Assembly: GCF_900090285.1 (NCBI RefSeq)
Contig: NZ_LT607754.1
Coordinates: 4,428,001 to 4,492,000, forward strand
Length of the DNA stretch: 64,000 nt
Direction of reading: 5' to 3'
DNA from: Micromonospora inositola
Lineage (GTDB): Bacteria > Actinomycetota > Actinomycetes > Mycobacteriales > Micromonosporaceae
Shown here piece by piece: positions 5,207 through 13,234 of the stretch. The notes beneath the pieces were generated by a model that saw only the letters and a program-made list of their open reading frames with translations, had not been told where the DNA came from and did not search any database. Each line of letters starts with the position of its first letter. The first letter of the stretch is position 1. Made by a program: the position numbers and the translations under genes.

Positions 5207-8086
5207 TCACGGGCGGTTGATCCGCGACGCGAGATCGAGGGCCCCCCGGATCGGGTCGTCGGACCAGCGGCTGGCGAACACGTCGTACACCCGCCATCCC
5301 GCCCGTAGCAGCGTCCGCTGCCGGTCCAGGTGCGCGGCGACCCCGTCCGGGTGCACCGCGCAGATCACCCCGACCGCGTCGGCGTCGTCGCCCACGCAAA
5401 GGTCGATCCGCCAACGGCCGACCGGATAGCCGGGCCGGACCGGCAGCCCGAGCCGGCGCAGCTCCTCGGCCAGGGCGGCGGTCCAGCCCTCCGCCGGCTC
5501 GGCTTCCGCGGCGGGGGACGGCGGCTTCCCGGCGTACGCGAGGTAGTCACCCACCAGGCCCTCGGGCGACCGCAGCGAGGTGACCACGGTGAGCCGCTTC
5601 CGGGCGCGGGTGACCAGCACGTTGAACAGGTTCGGCTCGGCCACGAACCGGTGCCGGGCCGGCGGGTCGCCGTCGACCAGCCCCAACGAGGCGATCACCA
5701 CGTCCGCCTCGCTGCCCTGGAACGCGTGCACCGTGCCGGTGCGCAGCCCGAGGCGTTCGATCTCGTCGACGTCGTACGCGGCCAGCAGCGCCGCCTCCAG
5801 CGCGTCGGCCTGCGCCCGGAACGGGCTGACCACCGCGATCCCGCCCGTGGGCGGGTCGGCCGCGAGGTTGCGGACCAGGGCGAGCGCGGCGGCCACCTCC
5901 GCCTGGTTGACGCCGTCCACCACGGCTACGTCCGCGACGGTCAGCACGTCGATGACGTCGGCGCGCTCGTTGCGCGGGTGCCGGGTCACCAGTTCCAGCC
6001 GGCCGTCGTAGAACCGGCGAGCCGAGAAGCCGATCAGGTGCGGCACCGAGCGGTGGTGCTCGCCGAGCCAGGTGGCCGGCGCGGCGCCGGTCGCCACGTC
6101 GAACGCGCTCGACCGGCGCACGTCGAGCCGGTCGGCGAACCGGTCCAGGCCGTGCCGGCGCAGCGTCGTGGTCACGTCCACGTCGGCCACGAACGACACG
6201 AAGCGGAGCTGCCGCGGGTCGCCCGCGACCAGCGCGTGCCGGGCCCGGGCCAGTACCGGGGCGGCCCGGAGCTGATCGATGTGCGCCGCCTCGTCGAGCA
6301 CCACCAGGTCGAACATGCCGGCCACCGGCGGCAGCAGGTCCTCCACGTCGGCGACCGTGCCCACCCACAGCGGCAGCGCCCGGACCAGCGCCCCGGCGTC
6401 CAGCCCGGCGAGCAGCTCGCGGCGGCGGTTGCGGCCGGCCCGCAGGGCCGCGCCGAGTCCGCTGGCGGCCCGCCGCGCGTCGGCGCTCCACCGGCGGGCG
6501 CTGGTCGACCGGTGCCGCATCGCCGTGCCGACGGCGGCGGCGAGCGCGTCGTCCGCCTCGGTGAGCGCCTGCCAGGCCGGCGTCAGGTCGGTGCCGCCGG
6601 TCGCGGCCAGCCGCGCCGCCGCCCGTACCGCCGTCGCCGCCTCCACCGCGGCCCGCAACCGGTCCTCCGGTACGTCCGCGGCGACGCCCGCCAGCCGCCG
6701 CAGCCGACCGGCGGCGCGGGCCTGCCGCCAGCGCCGCCACCAGCCGGCACCGGCCCGGGTGGCGTCGGCCAGCGCGGTACGGATCGCCGTCAGGTCGGCG
6801 TCCGGGTCGAACGCGCCCGGCGCGTCCTGGCTCAGCGCGGGCAGCAGCGGTTGCCAGGCGGGCAGCGCGGCGGCCAGACGCTCCTGGTCGAGGGCGGCGA
6901 CGATCCCGGCCCGGACGGCGGTGACCCGGCTCCGGGCGGCGTCCACGCCGGCGGCGTCGGACCGTAGGAGTGCGTCGTCGGCCCCGGCCGCCGCGCCGCC
7001 GGCCAGGTCGGCGGCGATCGCCTCGCGGCGCTCCGCGTCGCCGAAGAGCACCGGGACCGGCCCGGGGTGGCGCCGCAACAGGTCGCCGAGCACGTCCGCC
7101 GCGTGCACCGACTGCGTCGCCACCAGCACCGACCCGCCCCGGTCCACGGTGTCCAGCGCGGCGGCGACCAGGGTGTGGCTCTTGCCGTTGCCCGGCGCGC
7201 CGGAGACCACCACCACCGGTTCCGCCCGGGTCCGCCGCACCACGTCCCGCTGCGCCGCGTTCAGCGGCAGCGGCGAGAGCACCTCCTCCTCCGCTCCCGG
7301 ACCCTCGTGGCGGCGCCCGTCGACCGGGCCGGCCGCCACCGCGGACACCCCGGCAGCCCAGCTCGAGCCGCCCGGGCCGCGGTCGGGAACCGCCCCGCCC
7401 GGCTGGTCGACCCCCGTGGGCGGCCCGGCGGTCGGGCCCGCGTCGTCGGTGTAGAGCCGGGCCAGGGCGGTCGCCGCCAATCCCGGACGGCCGGCCCAGC
7501 TCAGCAGGGTGTCCCGCAGCCGGCCGGCGAGCACGTCGCGGGTCACGAAGAGCGCGGCGGCGGCCACTCCGGTGAGCACCGTGTCGTCGACGCTGCGGGG
7601 CGGCTTCGCCACCACCCGGTCCAGCTTCAGCCCGGCCGCCTCGGCCGCCGCCGTGATCCACGCCGACGTGCCGGCCGCCGCCAGCCAGCCCGGCCCGGCC
7701 AGCCCGGGAGCGGCCTCCAGCCGGGCGGCCAGCTCCCGGTCCTCGATCAGGGCGGTGAGTTCCAGGTCCCCGGCGGGGACGACCCGGTAGCCGCGCCGGG
7801 AACGTGCCAGCCGGACCGGCTGGGCCAGCAGCGGCAGCCGCACCCGGCGTCGCCCACCGTCCAGGTCGGCCGCGCCCACCACGAAGGCCAGGCCGCGGCG
7901 GAGGATCCGCTCGTCGCGGTGCAGCGCGTCCAGTGCCGCCAGGCGGTCCAACCGGGCGCCGCGCGGACCCCGGTCCGGCTCGGGCAGCCAAACCAGCGGG
8001 CGTCCGGTGCCGGACACGTCGAAGACGCGCTCGGCGCCGGCCGGGGCCAGGTCGGCGAGCGCGGTGAGGATCGTCGCCGCCTCCAT
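5207..8086 (-). CDS. Large SF1 (UPF1-like) helicase with C-terminal nuclease-like domain
   Basis: A 959-residue protein. Residues 1-260 are unassigned. A Walker A motif GAPGNGKS ends near residue 303, and a DEAA Walker B box lies near 597. Later motifs are GDPRQL, a TVHAFQGSEADVV segment and VLVTRARKRL, all typical of superfamily 1 helicases (AAA_11/AAA_12). A long Ala/Arg-rich helical insertion (about 345-550) separates motifs I and II. The last 80 residues (RRLGLPVRPGYPVGRWRIDL ... GWRVYDVFASRW) resemble the DUF559/Vsr-like endonuclease fold appended to such helicases. The start at 8086 was chosen over the longer frame because protein-like sequence begins there; no clear ribosome site. Role in DNA or RNA processing or defence is open. 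Confidence 0.8.
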   Translation of the reverse strand: MEAATILTALADLAPAGAERVFDVSGTGRPLVWLPEPDRGPRGARLDRLAALDALHRDERILRRGLAFVVGAADLDGGRRRVRLPLLAQPVRLARSRRGYRVVPAGDLELTALIEDRELAARLEAAPGLAGPGWLAAAGTSAWITAAAEAAGLKLDRVVAKPPRSVDDTVLTGVAAAALFVTRDVLAGRLRDTLLSWAGRPGLAATALARLYTDDAGPTAGPPTGVDQPGGAVPDRGPGGSSWAAGVSAVAAGPVDGRRHEGPGAEEEVLSPLPLNAAQRDVVRRTRAEPVVVVSGAPGNGKSHTLVAAALDTVDRGGSVLVATQSVHAADVLGDLLRRHPGPVPVLFGDAERREAIAADLAGGAAAGADDALLRSDAAGVDAARSRVTAVRAGIVAALDQERLAAALPAWQPLLPALSQDAPGAFDPDADLTAIRTALADATRAGAGWWRRWRQARAAGRLRRLAGVAADVPEDRLRAAVEAATAVRAAARLAATGGTDLTPAWQALTEADDALAAAVGTAMRHRSTSARRWSADARRAASGLGAALRAGRNRRRELLAGLDAGALVRALPLWVGTVADVEDLLPPVAGMFDLVVLDEAAHIDQLRAAPVLARARHALVAGDPRQLRFVSFVADVDVTTTLRRHGLDRFADRLDVRRSSAFDVATGAAPATWLGEHHRSVPHLIGFSARRFYDGRLELVTRHPRNERADVIDVLTVADVAVVDGVNQAEVAAALALVRNLAADPPTGGIAVVSPFRAQADALEAALLAAYDVDEIERLGLRTGTVHAFQGSEADVVIASLGLVDGDPPARHRFVAEPNLFNVLVTRARKRLTVVTSLRSPEGLVGDYLAYAGKPPSPAAEAEPAEGWTAALAEELRRLGLPVRPGYPVGRWRIDLCVGDDADAVGVICAVHPDGVAAHLDRQRTLLRAGWRVYDVFASRWSDDPIRGALDLASRINRP

Positions 8087-8184
8087 CGCCCGCCGATTCT
8101 GCCGTACCCCGGCAGCGGCCGCCGGAAGCGCGGTGCGCCGACAGCTGCGCCGCGGGGTACGGGACGAAAGACCTGCCCCTGCCG

Positions 8185-9147
8185 CTAGGTGGTGTCTCCG
8201 GCAGGCGGCGTCCGGCGGATCAGGTCTTCGAGCCGCTGCGCCGTGGCCCTCAGCTCCGCCACCACGGGCCCCAGTTCGCCGGCCAGGTTCTCGCTGGTGG
8301 TCGGGGCGGCTTCGGCGTCGGCGACGTTGTCGGCGCTGGTCGCCCTTGGGGTACGGACCCAGTCGCCGTAGCTGGCCCGTGTCTGCTCCAGGTCGACTTC
8401 GCAGTCGAGCTTGACCAGCTCCTCCCAGTACGGCAGGACGACGTTTCGCACGCGCTGGTCGACGCCCACCCAGACATGGGCTTGGCACGTGACCACCGTG
8501 TCGCCCCGCTGATAAGACCAGGGGCCCCGGTTCGACAGCGCGCGTTGCAGCTCGGCCTCCAGTTCGGGCGCGCGGTGCGCCGTGAAGTTGACGGCGTGCT
8601 CGGCCGCGAGGTGCGTCAGCCGCCGGACGGCGTCCGGCATGTAGTGGTGCGCGTAGCTGAGCAACACCTCCCGGCGGAGGTTCTCCGACGACCAGACGCA
8701 CCGGGCATGGATGTGGAAGTTGAACCGCCGGCCGTGACCCGACACCCGGATCGCCACCGGTGTGTCCACGCTTTCCGTCACCGGACCGGGCGGGGCCGCC
8801 GGCTCGGCGGCCGAGATGGGCGTCGTCTCCTGGAGGGTGCGGACCAACCGCCGCCAGAACTCCACGATCCACCGCCGGAGCGGGCGAGTCCGGTGCCAGA
8901 GCTTCAGCGAGCGGTCAGCCAGGCGTCGCCAACGATCATCGGAGCTTGCGATGGTGGCCGAGGCGTCGGTGGTGTCGCTCGACTCTCCTTGCGGCTCCGG
9001 TCCACTTCGGCCGCTCGGCTTTCCCGCTTCCGCGGAGGGCGGGGCCGAATCGCGGCCGGGGGACTCCCCGTCCTCGGTGGGCGCTGCCAGTCCGCCGTCC
9101 ATGTACCACGGTAACCACGGCATGACCGATTTATCGGCCACCGCCAT
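8185..9147 (-). CDS. Hypothetical protein, unknown domain with conserved FHIHARCVW core
   Basis: About 320 residues. The first 100 are low-complexity, Ser/Pro/Glu-rich. A basic, Trp-rich helix follows (LKLWHRTRPLRRWIVEFWRR), then a conserved-looking domain (residues about 150-275: FNFHIHARCVWSSENLRR, RGDTVVTCQAHVWVGVDQRV). A C-terminal helix rich in Glu and Leu ends the protein. No signal peptide and no clear membrane span. The start is uncertain: ATG 9147, ATG 9123 or the longer frame to 9285, none with a strong ribosome site. It is divergent from the peptidase at 9310. I do not recognise the family. Confidence 0.6.
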   Translation of the reverse strand: MAVADKSVMPWLPWYMDGGLAAPTEDGESPGRDSAPPSAEAGKPSGRSGPEPQGESSDTTDASATIASSDDRWRRLADRSLKLWHRTRPLRRWIVEFWRRLVRTLQETTPISAAEPAAPPGPVTESVDTPVAIRVSGHGRRFNFHIHARCVWSSENLRREVLLSYAHHYMPDAVRRLTHLAAEHAVNFTAHRAPELEAELQRALSNRGPWSYQRGDTVVTCQAHVWVGVDQRVRNVVLPYWEELVKLDCEVDLEQTRASYGDWVRTPRATSADNVADAEAAPTTSENLAGELGPVVAELRATAQRLEDLIRRTPPAGDTT

Positions 9148-9309
9148 CGGCGCTGCCGCGTGGCGTCCGAATATTCGGACAAATGACCTTTCGCCGTTCC
9201 GGGCGGCTATCGACACTGAGGCATGTGTGGATGTTCGGCCCATGCCGAGATCCACTGTGAGCTGGTCGGATGGCAGGACGGACATCGACGTTCGACGACA
9301 GGAGGGACC

Positions 9310-12243
9310 GTGCGCACACCATCCCGTGCGTTGACGGGGACCACCGCGCTGCTGCTCGCGGCCGGGCTGGTCCTGACCGCAGGAGCTGGCGGCCAGGCGG
9401 CACCCCGGGAACAGACCCCCACCCAGGCCCGACCCGGTGACCTGCCGGGCGACCGCCAGGACAGCAAGACCAGAGACAACCGACAGGGGCGGATCGCCCC
9501 GACCGACCGCCAGCGCGACCGGGCCGCCGCGCTAGGCGCCCGGGCCCGCTGGAGCACCTTCGGCACCCCCGCCACCCTCGCCTCCACGGGCAAGCCGCTC
9601 GCCACCGGGCTGGCCGCCGACCCGGCCGCCGCGGCCCGGGCCTACGTCGCCGCCAACCGGGACCTGCTGGGGCTGACCGCCAGCGGCGCCGACGCGCTGG
9701 AGCAGTTGACCGTCGCCCCGATGGGTGACGGCGCCACCGTCCTGTTCCGCCAGCGCTTCGGTGACCTGCCGGCCGCCGTGGACGGCGTCCTCGCGGTCGG
9801 CGTACGCGACGGCGCGGTCTGGTACGTCAGCGCTTCCCTCGCCCGGGACGGCGCCGCGCCGGCACCGGCCACGCTGACCGCCGAGCAGGCGCAGCGGGCG
9901 GCGGCCGCCGACGCCGGTCTCACCGACCCGAGGATCCTGCGTACCTCCCTGGTCGCGGTGCCGACCGCCGACCGGGGCGCGCGGGCGGCGTACGAGGTGA
10001 TCCTCGGCGCGGACCTCAGCGGGGCCGACCCGGCCGCCTTCTCCACCTACGTGGACGCCCGGGACGGCACCGTGCTGGTCCGCGAGGACCTGGTCGACCA
10101 CGAGGCGGACAACCCGCAGTGGGAGGTCTTCCCGAACTCGCCGTCCGTCGACCACTCGTCGGCCGACACCCGGGTCCGCTGGTGCTTCCAGCCGGCGGCC
10201 GGCTGCGACGAGGCCGTCGGCACCGCCGCGTCGCCGCTGCCCTGGGACGTCGACCCGGCCACCGGGGCGTCCACGCAGACGACCAAGGGCAACAACTCGA
10301 TCGCGGTGCAGAACTGGAACAGCAACGACCCGTTCAGCGTGGGCACCGAGACGGCCACGCCGCGGCCGGACCGCAACTACGCCTACCCCTGGACGAACCA
10401 GTGGTACGAGCAGAAGTGCAGCCCGGACACCTTCACCTCGCCGCAGGCCAACGACATCGACGCCGCCCGGGCCAACCTGTTCGGGATGCACAACCGGATG
10501 CACGACTGGTCGTACCACCTGGGCTTCACCGAGGCGACCTGGAACCTGCAGCAGGACAACCTCGGCCGCAGCGGGCTCGGCACCGACGCCGAGCAGGGCA
10601 ACGCGCAGGCCGGCGGGATCAGCGGCGGCCCGCCGAACTTCGCCGCCCGGGACAACGCCAACCAGATCACCCCGGCGGACGGGGTCGCCCCGATCACCAA
10701 CATGTACCTGTGGCAGCCGATCGCCGGCTCGTTCTACGCGCCCTGCGTGGACGGCGACTTCGACATGTCGGTCATCGCCCACGAGTACGGCCACGCGATC
10801 AGCAACCGCATGATCGCCGGGCCGAACGCCGGGGTCAGCTCTCCGCAGGGGATGAGCGAGAGCTGGTCGGACCAGCTGGCGATGGAATACCTCTACGAGC
10901 ACGGCTACGCCGCGCCCGGCCGGCGCGGGTTCACCATCGGCGAGTACACCACCGGCGACCCGGACGCCGGCATCCGCAACTACAACATGAGCGCCAGCCC
11001 GCTCAACTACAGCGCGATCGACTACGACTTCGTCGGCCTGCAGGTGCACGCCTCCGGCGAGGTCTGGAGTGCCACCAACGCCGACATCCGGGCGGCGATG
11101 ATGCGGCGGTACGGCGCCGGCGACGCCGCGTTGCAGAAGTCCTGCGCGAACGGCGCGACGCCGGTGACCGCCTGCCCGGGCAACCGGCGCTGGATCCAGC
11201 TGGTGTTCGACTCGTTCCTGCTGATGGCGGTCAGCCAGGTGAGCATGGTCGACGCCCGGGACGCGATGCTCGCCGCCGACCGGATCCGCTTCGGCGGGGC
11301 GAACCAGGACCTGCTCTGGAATGCCTTCGCGGCGCGCGGCCTCGGCGAGTCCGCAGCCAGCGTCGGCAACGGCGACGTCAACCCCACGCCGGGTTTCACC
11401 TCCCCGTACGCGGATGAGGCGACCCTGACGTTCAAGCCGGTCGACGACGACGCGGTCGTCTCGGGGGCGCAGCTGTACGTGGGCCGCTACCAGGCGCGGG
11501 CGGTGCCGGTCGCCGACACCGATCCGGCCACCCCGCTCACCGACCAGGTGCGCCTGGTCCCCGGCACGTACGAGTTCGTGGTCCGCGCGCCGGGTCACGG
11601 GCTCGTCCGGGTCGGCCCGGTCACCGTCAACGCCGGTCAGGTCCGAGACCTGCCGGTCCAGGCACGCACCAACCTGGCCTCCACCACCGCCGGGGCGACG
11701 GTCAGCGGCGACGGGATCAACCTGGCCCGGATCGCCGACGACGACGAGGCCACCAACTGGGCCTCGCTCGGCAGCCCGGTCGCCGGGCGGCAGGTCACGG
11801 TCGACCTGGCCGGCGGCACCCAACAGGTGCGCCGGGTGCAGGTCAGCGCCATGCTCCGGCCGCCGGTCACCGGCGACCCGGACGCGGGCACGCAGAGCCG
11901 GTTCTCGGCGCTGCGGCAGTTCCGGGTCCTGGCGTGCACGGCGACGGGCACGATCACCTGTGCCGACGCGACCGACTTCCACGCCGTCTGGACCAGCCCG
12001 ACGGACGCCTTCCCGTCGGTGGCGCCGCGGCCCCGGGCGCCGGAGCTGATCATCCGGTCGTTCGACATCCCTCGGACGAGGGCGACCCACCTGCGCGTCG
12101 AGGTGGTGACCAACCAGTGCACCGGCGCGCCGGACTACGCCGGCGAGCAGGACGCCGACCCGCGGGCGGCGACCGACTGCGCGACCGCCAGCCCGCAGGC
12201 GAACAACGTGCGGATCGCGGAGTTCCAGGCGTTCGCTCAGTGA
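9310..12243 (+). CDS. Secreted M36 (fungalysin-type) metallopeptidase with C-terminal discoidin-like domain
   Basis: A 977-residue zinc peptidase. A signal peptide covers about residues 1-31. An FTP/PepSY-type propeptide (about 60-250) precedes the M36 catalytic domain. The zinc site is HEYGH (His491, catalytic Glu492, His495) with the third ligand in GMSESWSD (Glu517). Near 700-780 is a carboxypeptidase-regulatory-like beta domain, and the C-terminus (about 780-977) resembles an F5/8-type carbohydrate-binding module. GTG 9310 follows GGAGGG. It is secreted and likely degrades extracellular protein. In this family GxGEGWSD is usual at the Glu ligand; here a Ser follows the Glu. Confidence 0.88.
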   Translation: MRTPSRALTGTTALLLAAGLVLTAGAGGQAAPREQTPTQARPGDLPGDRQDSKTRDNRQGRIAPTDRQRDRAAALGARARWSTFGTPATLASTGKPLATGLAADPAAAARAYVAANRDLLGLTASGADALEQLTVAPMGDGATVLFRQRFGDLPAAVDGVLAVGVRDGAVWYVSASLARDGAAPAPATLTAEQAQRAAAADAGLTDPRILRTSLVAVPTADRGARAAYEVILGADLSGADPAAFSTYVDARDGTVLVREDLVDHEADNPQWEVFPNSPSVDHSSADTRVRWCFQPAAGCDEAVGTAASPLPWDVDPATGASTQTTKGNNSIAVQNWNSNDPFSVGTETATPRPDRNYAYPWTNQWYEQKCSPDTFTSPQANDIDAARANLFGMHNRMHDWSYHLGFTEATWNLQQDNLGRSGLGTDAEQGNAQAGGISGGPPNFAARDNANQITPADGVAPITNMYLWQPIAGSFYAPCVDGDFDMSVIAHEYGHAISNRMIAGPNAGVSSPQGMSESWSDQLAMEYLYEHGYAAPGRRGFTIGEYTTGDPDAGIRNYNMSASPLNYSAIDYDFVGLQVHASGEVWSATNADIRAAMMRRYGAGDAALQKSCANGATPVTACPGNRRWIQLVFDSFLLMAVSQVSMVDARDAMLAADRIRFGGANQDLLWNAFAARGLGESAASVGNGDVNPTPGFTSPYADEATLTFKPVDDDAVVSGAQLYVGRYQARAVPVADTDPATPLTDQVRLVPGTYEFVVRAPGHGLVRVGPVTVNAGQVRDLPVQARTNLASTTAGATVSGDGINLARIADDDEATNWASLGSPVAGRQVTVDLAGGTQQVRRVQVSAMLRPPVTGDPDAGTQSRFSALRQFRVLACTATGTITCADATDFHAVWTSPTDAFPSVAPRPRAPELIIRSFDIPRTRATHLRVEVVTNQCTGAPDYAGEQDADPRAATDCATASPQANNVRIAEFQAFAQ

Positions 12244-12254
12244 CCGCCTGAGCC

Positions 12255-12294
12255 GGGCGTGCGGGTGGACGGATCCTCGTCCACCCGCACGCCC
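12255..12294 (+). terminator. Strong hairpin after the M36 peptidase gene
   Basis: A perfect 17-bp stem (12255-12271 with 12278-12294) closes on a six-base loop, 11 bases after the peptidase stop codon. No U-run follows, as is usual in high-GC actinomycetes. It lies between convergent genes and probably serves both. Confidence 0.75.
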
Positions 12295-12388
12295 CATCCA
12301 CGGCTGATCATCCGCCGTTCATCGGGGTTTGTGAATCAGTTTCCGTGTGGAGGCTGTAGTCGGCGAGGATCACGACCAGACTCGCCGG

Positions 12389-13108
12389 TCAGTTCGGCCG
12401 GTCGAGGATGGCGCTGAACCGCTCCTCGGCGAGGTCGAGCTGGGCGAAGATGTGCCGCTTCACCGGCGCGGACAGCGGCGTGTCCGGCCGGGCGATGAGA
12501 TCCCGGAAGACCGGCACCAGGGGGCGGTACTTGGCGGCGGAGCGGGCGACCTTCGGCCCGACGGTGTGGATCACGCCAACGCCGTTGTCGGTGAAGTCGG
12601 ACATCTTGATCACCCGGGCCCAGGGCTCCCGGTCCAGGCTGGCCGCCACGTGCTCCCGGTACTGGACGTGCTTGTCCCGCTCCGGGTCGTACGCCGGGTT
12701 GGTGACCGCACCGACCAGGCGGGCGACGCGCGGGCCGAACCGCGCAGCCAGCGCGGCCAGCGCAGCCTCCGTCGGGTCACCGGCCGCGTCGGGGCCGGCC
12801 AGCTCCGCCGGGTGGTCCTCCACGGCGTCGTGCAGCAGGCCGGCGACGATCACGTCGACATCGCGCACCTGGTAGTGGTGCATCATCCGGATCGCCACCC
12901 GCAGCAGGTGGTTGAGGTAGGGCTCGCGCACCCGTCGGTCGTCGCGGTGCAGCTCGGCGGCGAGGTCGAGCGCCTCGGAGAGCCGCTCCCGGGCGGCGGC
13001 GTCGAACGCCCGGATCTCCAGCCGGAACCGCTCCAGCAGGCCCGGTTCACCGTGGATCTCGGTGATCGCGTGCATCGGCATGGTGGCCAGGTACGCCGGG
13101 AAGTCCAT
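12389..13108 (-). CDS. HD-domain hydrolase, RelA/SpoT-type
   Basis: A 239-residue protein whose core (about residues 55-170) is an HD phosphohydrolase of the SpoT/MESH type. It shows YLNHLLRVAIRMM, the metal-binding LLHDAVEDH and, further on, VIKMSDFTDN. No synthetase, TGS or ACT domain is present, so it would act only as a hydrolase, perhaps on (p)ppGpp-like nucleotides; the substrate is inferred. A single gene facing the peptidase's terminator, with a weak ribosome site. It lies downstream of the sensor kinase on the same strand, 126 bases away. Confidence 0.75.
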   Translation of the reverse strand: MDFPAYLATMPMHAITEIHGEPGLLERFRLEIRAFDAAARERLSEALDLAAELHRDDRRVREPYLNHLLRVAIRMMHHYQVRDVDVIVAGLLHDAVEDHPAELAGPDAAGDPTEAALAALAARFGPRVARLVGAVTNPAYDPERDKHVQYREHVAASLDREPWARVIKMSDFTDNGVGVIHTVGPKVARSAAKYRPLVPVFRDLIARPDTPLSAPVKRHIFAQLDLAEERFSAILDRPN

Positions 13109-13234
13109 GCGTCACTTATAACTGATCTTCACCATCCGCCGGCCTCCGGCGTCGGCCTTGCGACGGGAGCTGGACACGGCCCGGCCGGCTGGCCCGGCGG
13201 TGGCCGGGTCGGCGATAGCGCAGGTGGGCGGCGC

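Noticed and set aside
5547..7991. Long minus-strand Gly/Arg/Pro-rich frame overlapping the helicase
   Set aside because: Different frame of the helicase gene with no motifs; the Walker and helicase motifs are all in the frame of 5207-8086.
9168..9177. CGAATATTCG palindrome in the intergenic region before the M36 peptidase
   Set aside because: A perfect 10-bp palindrome, but with no second copy and no neighbouring regulator it is not enough to call an operator.
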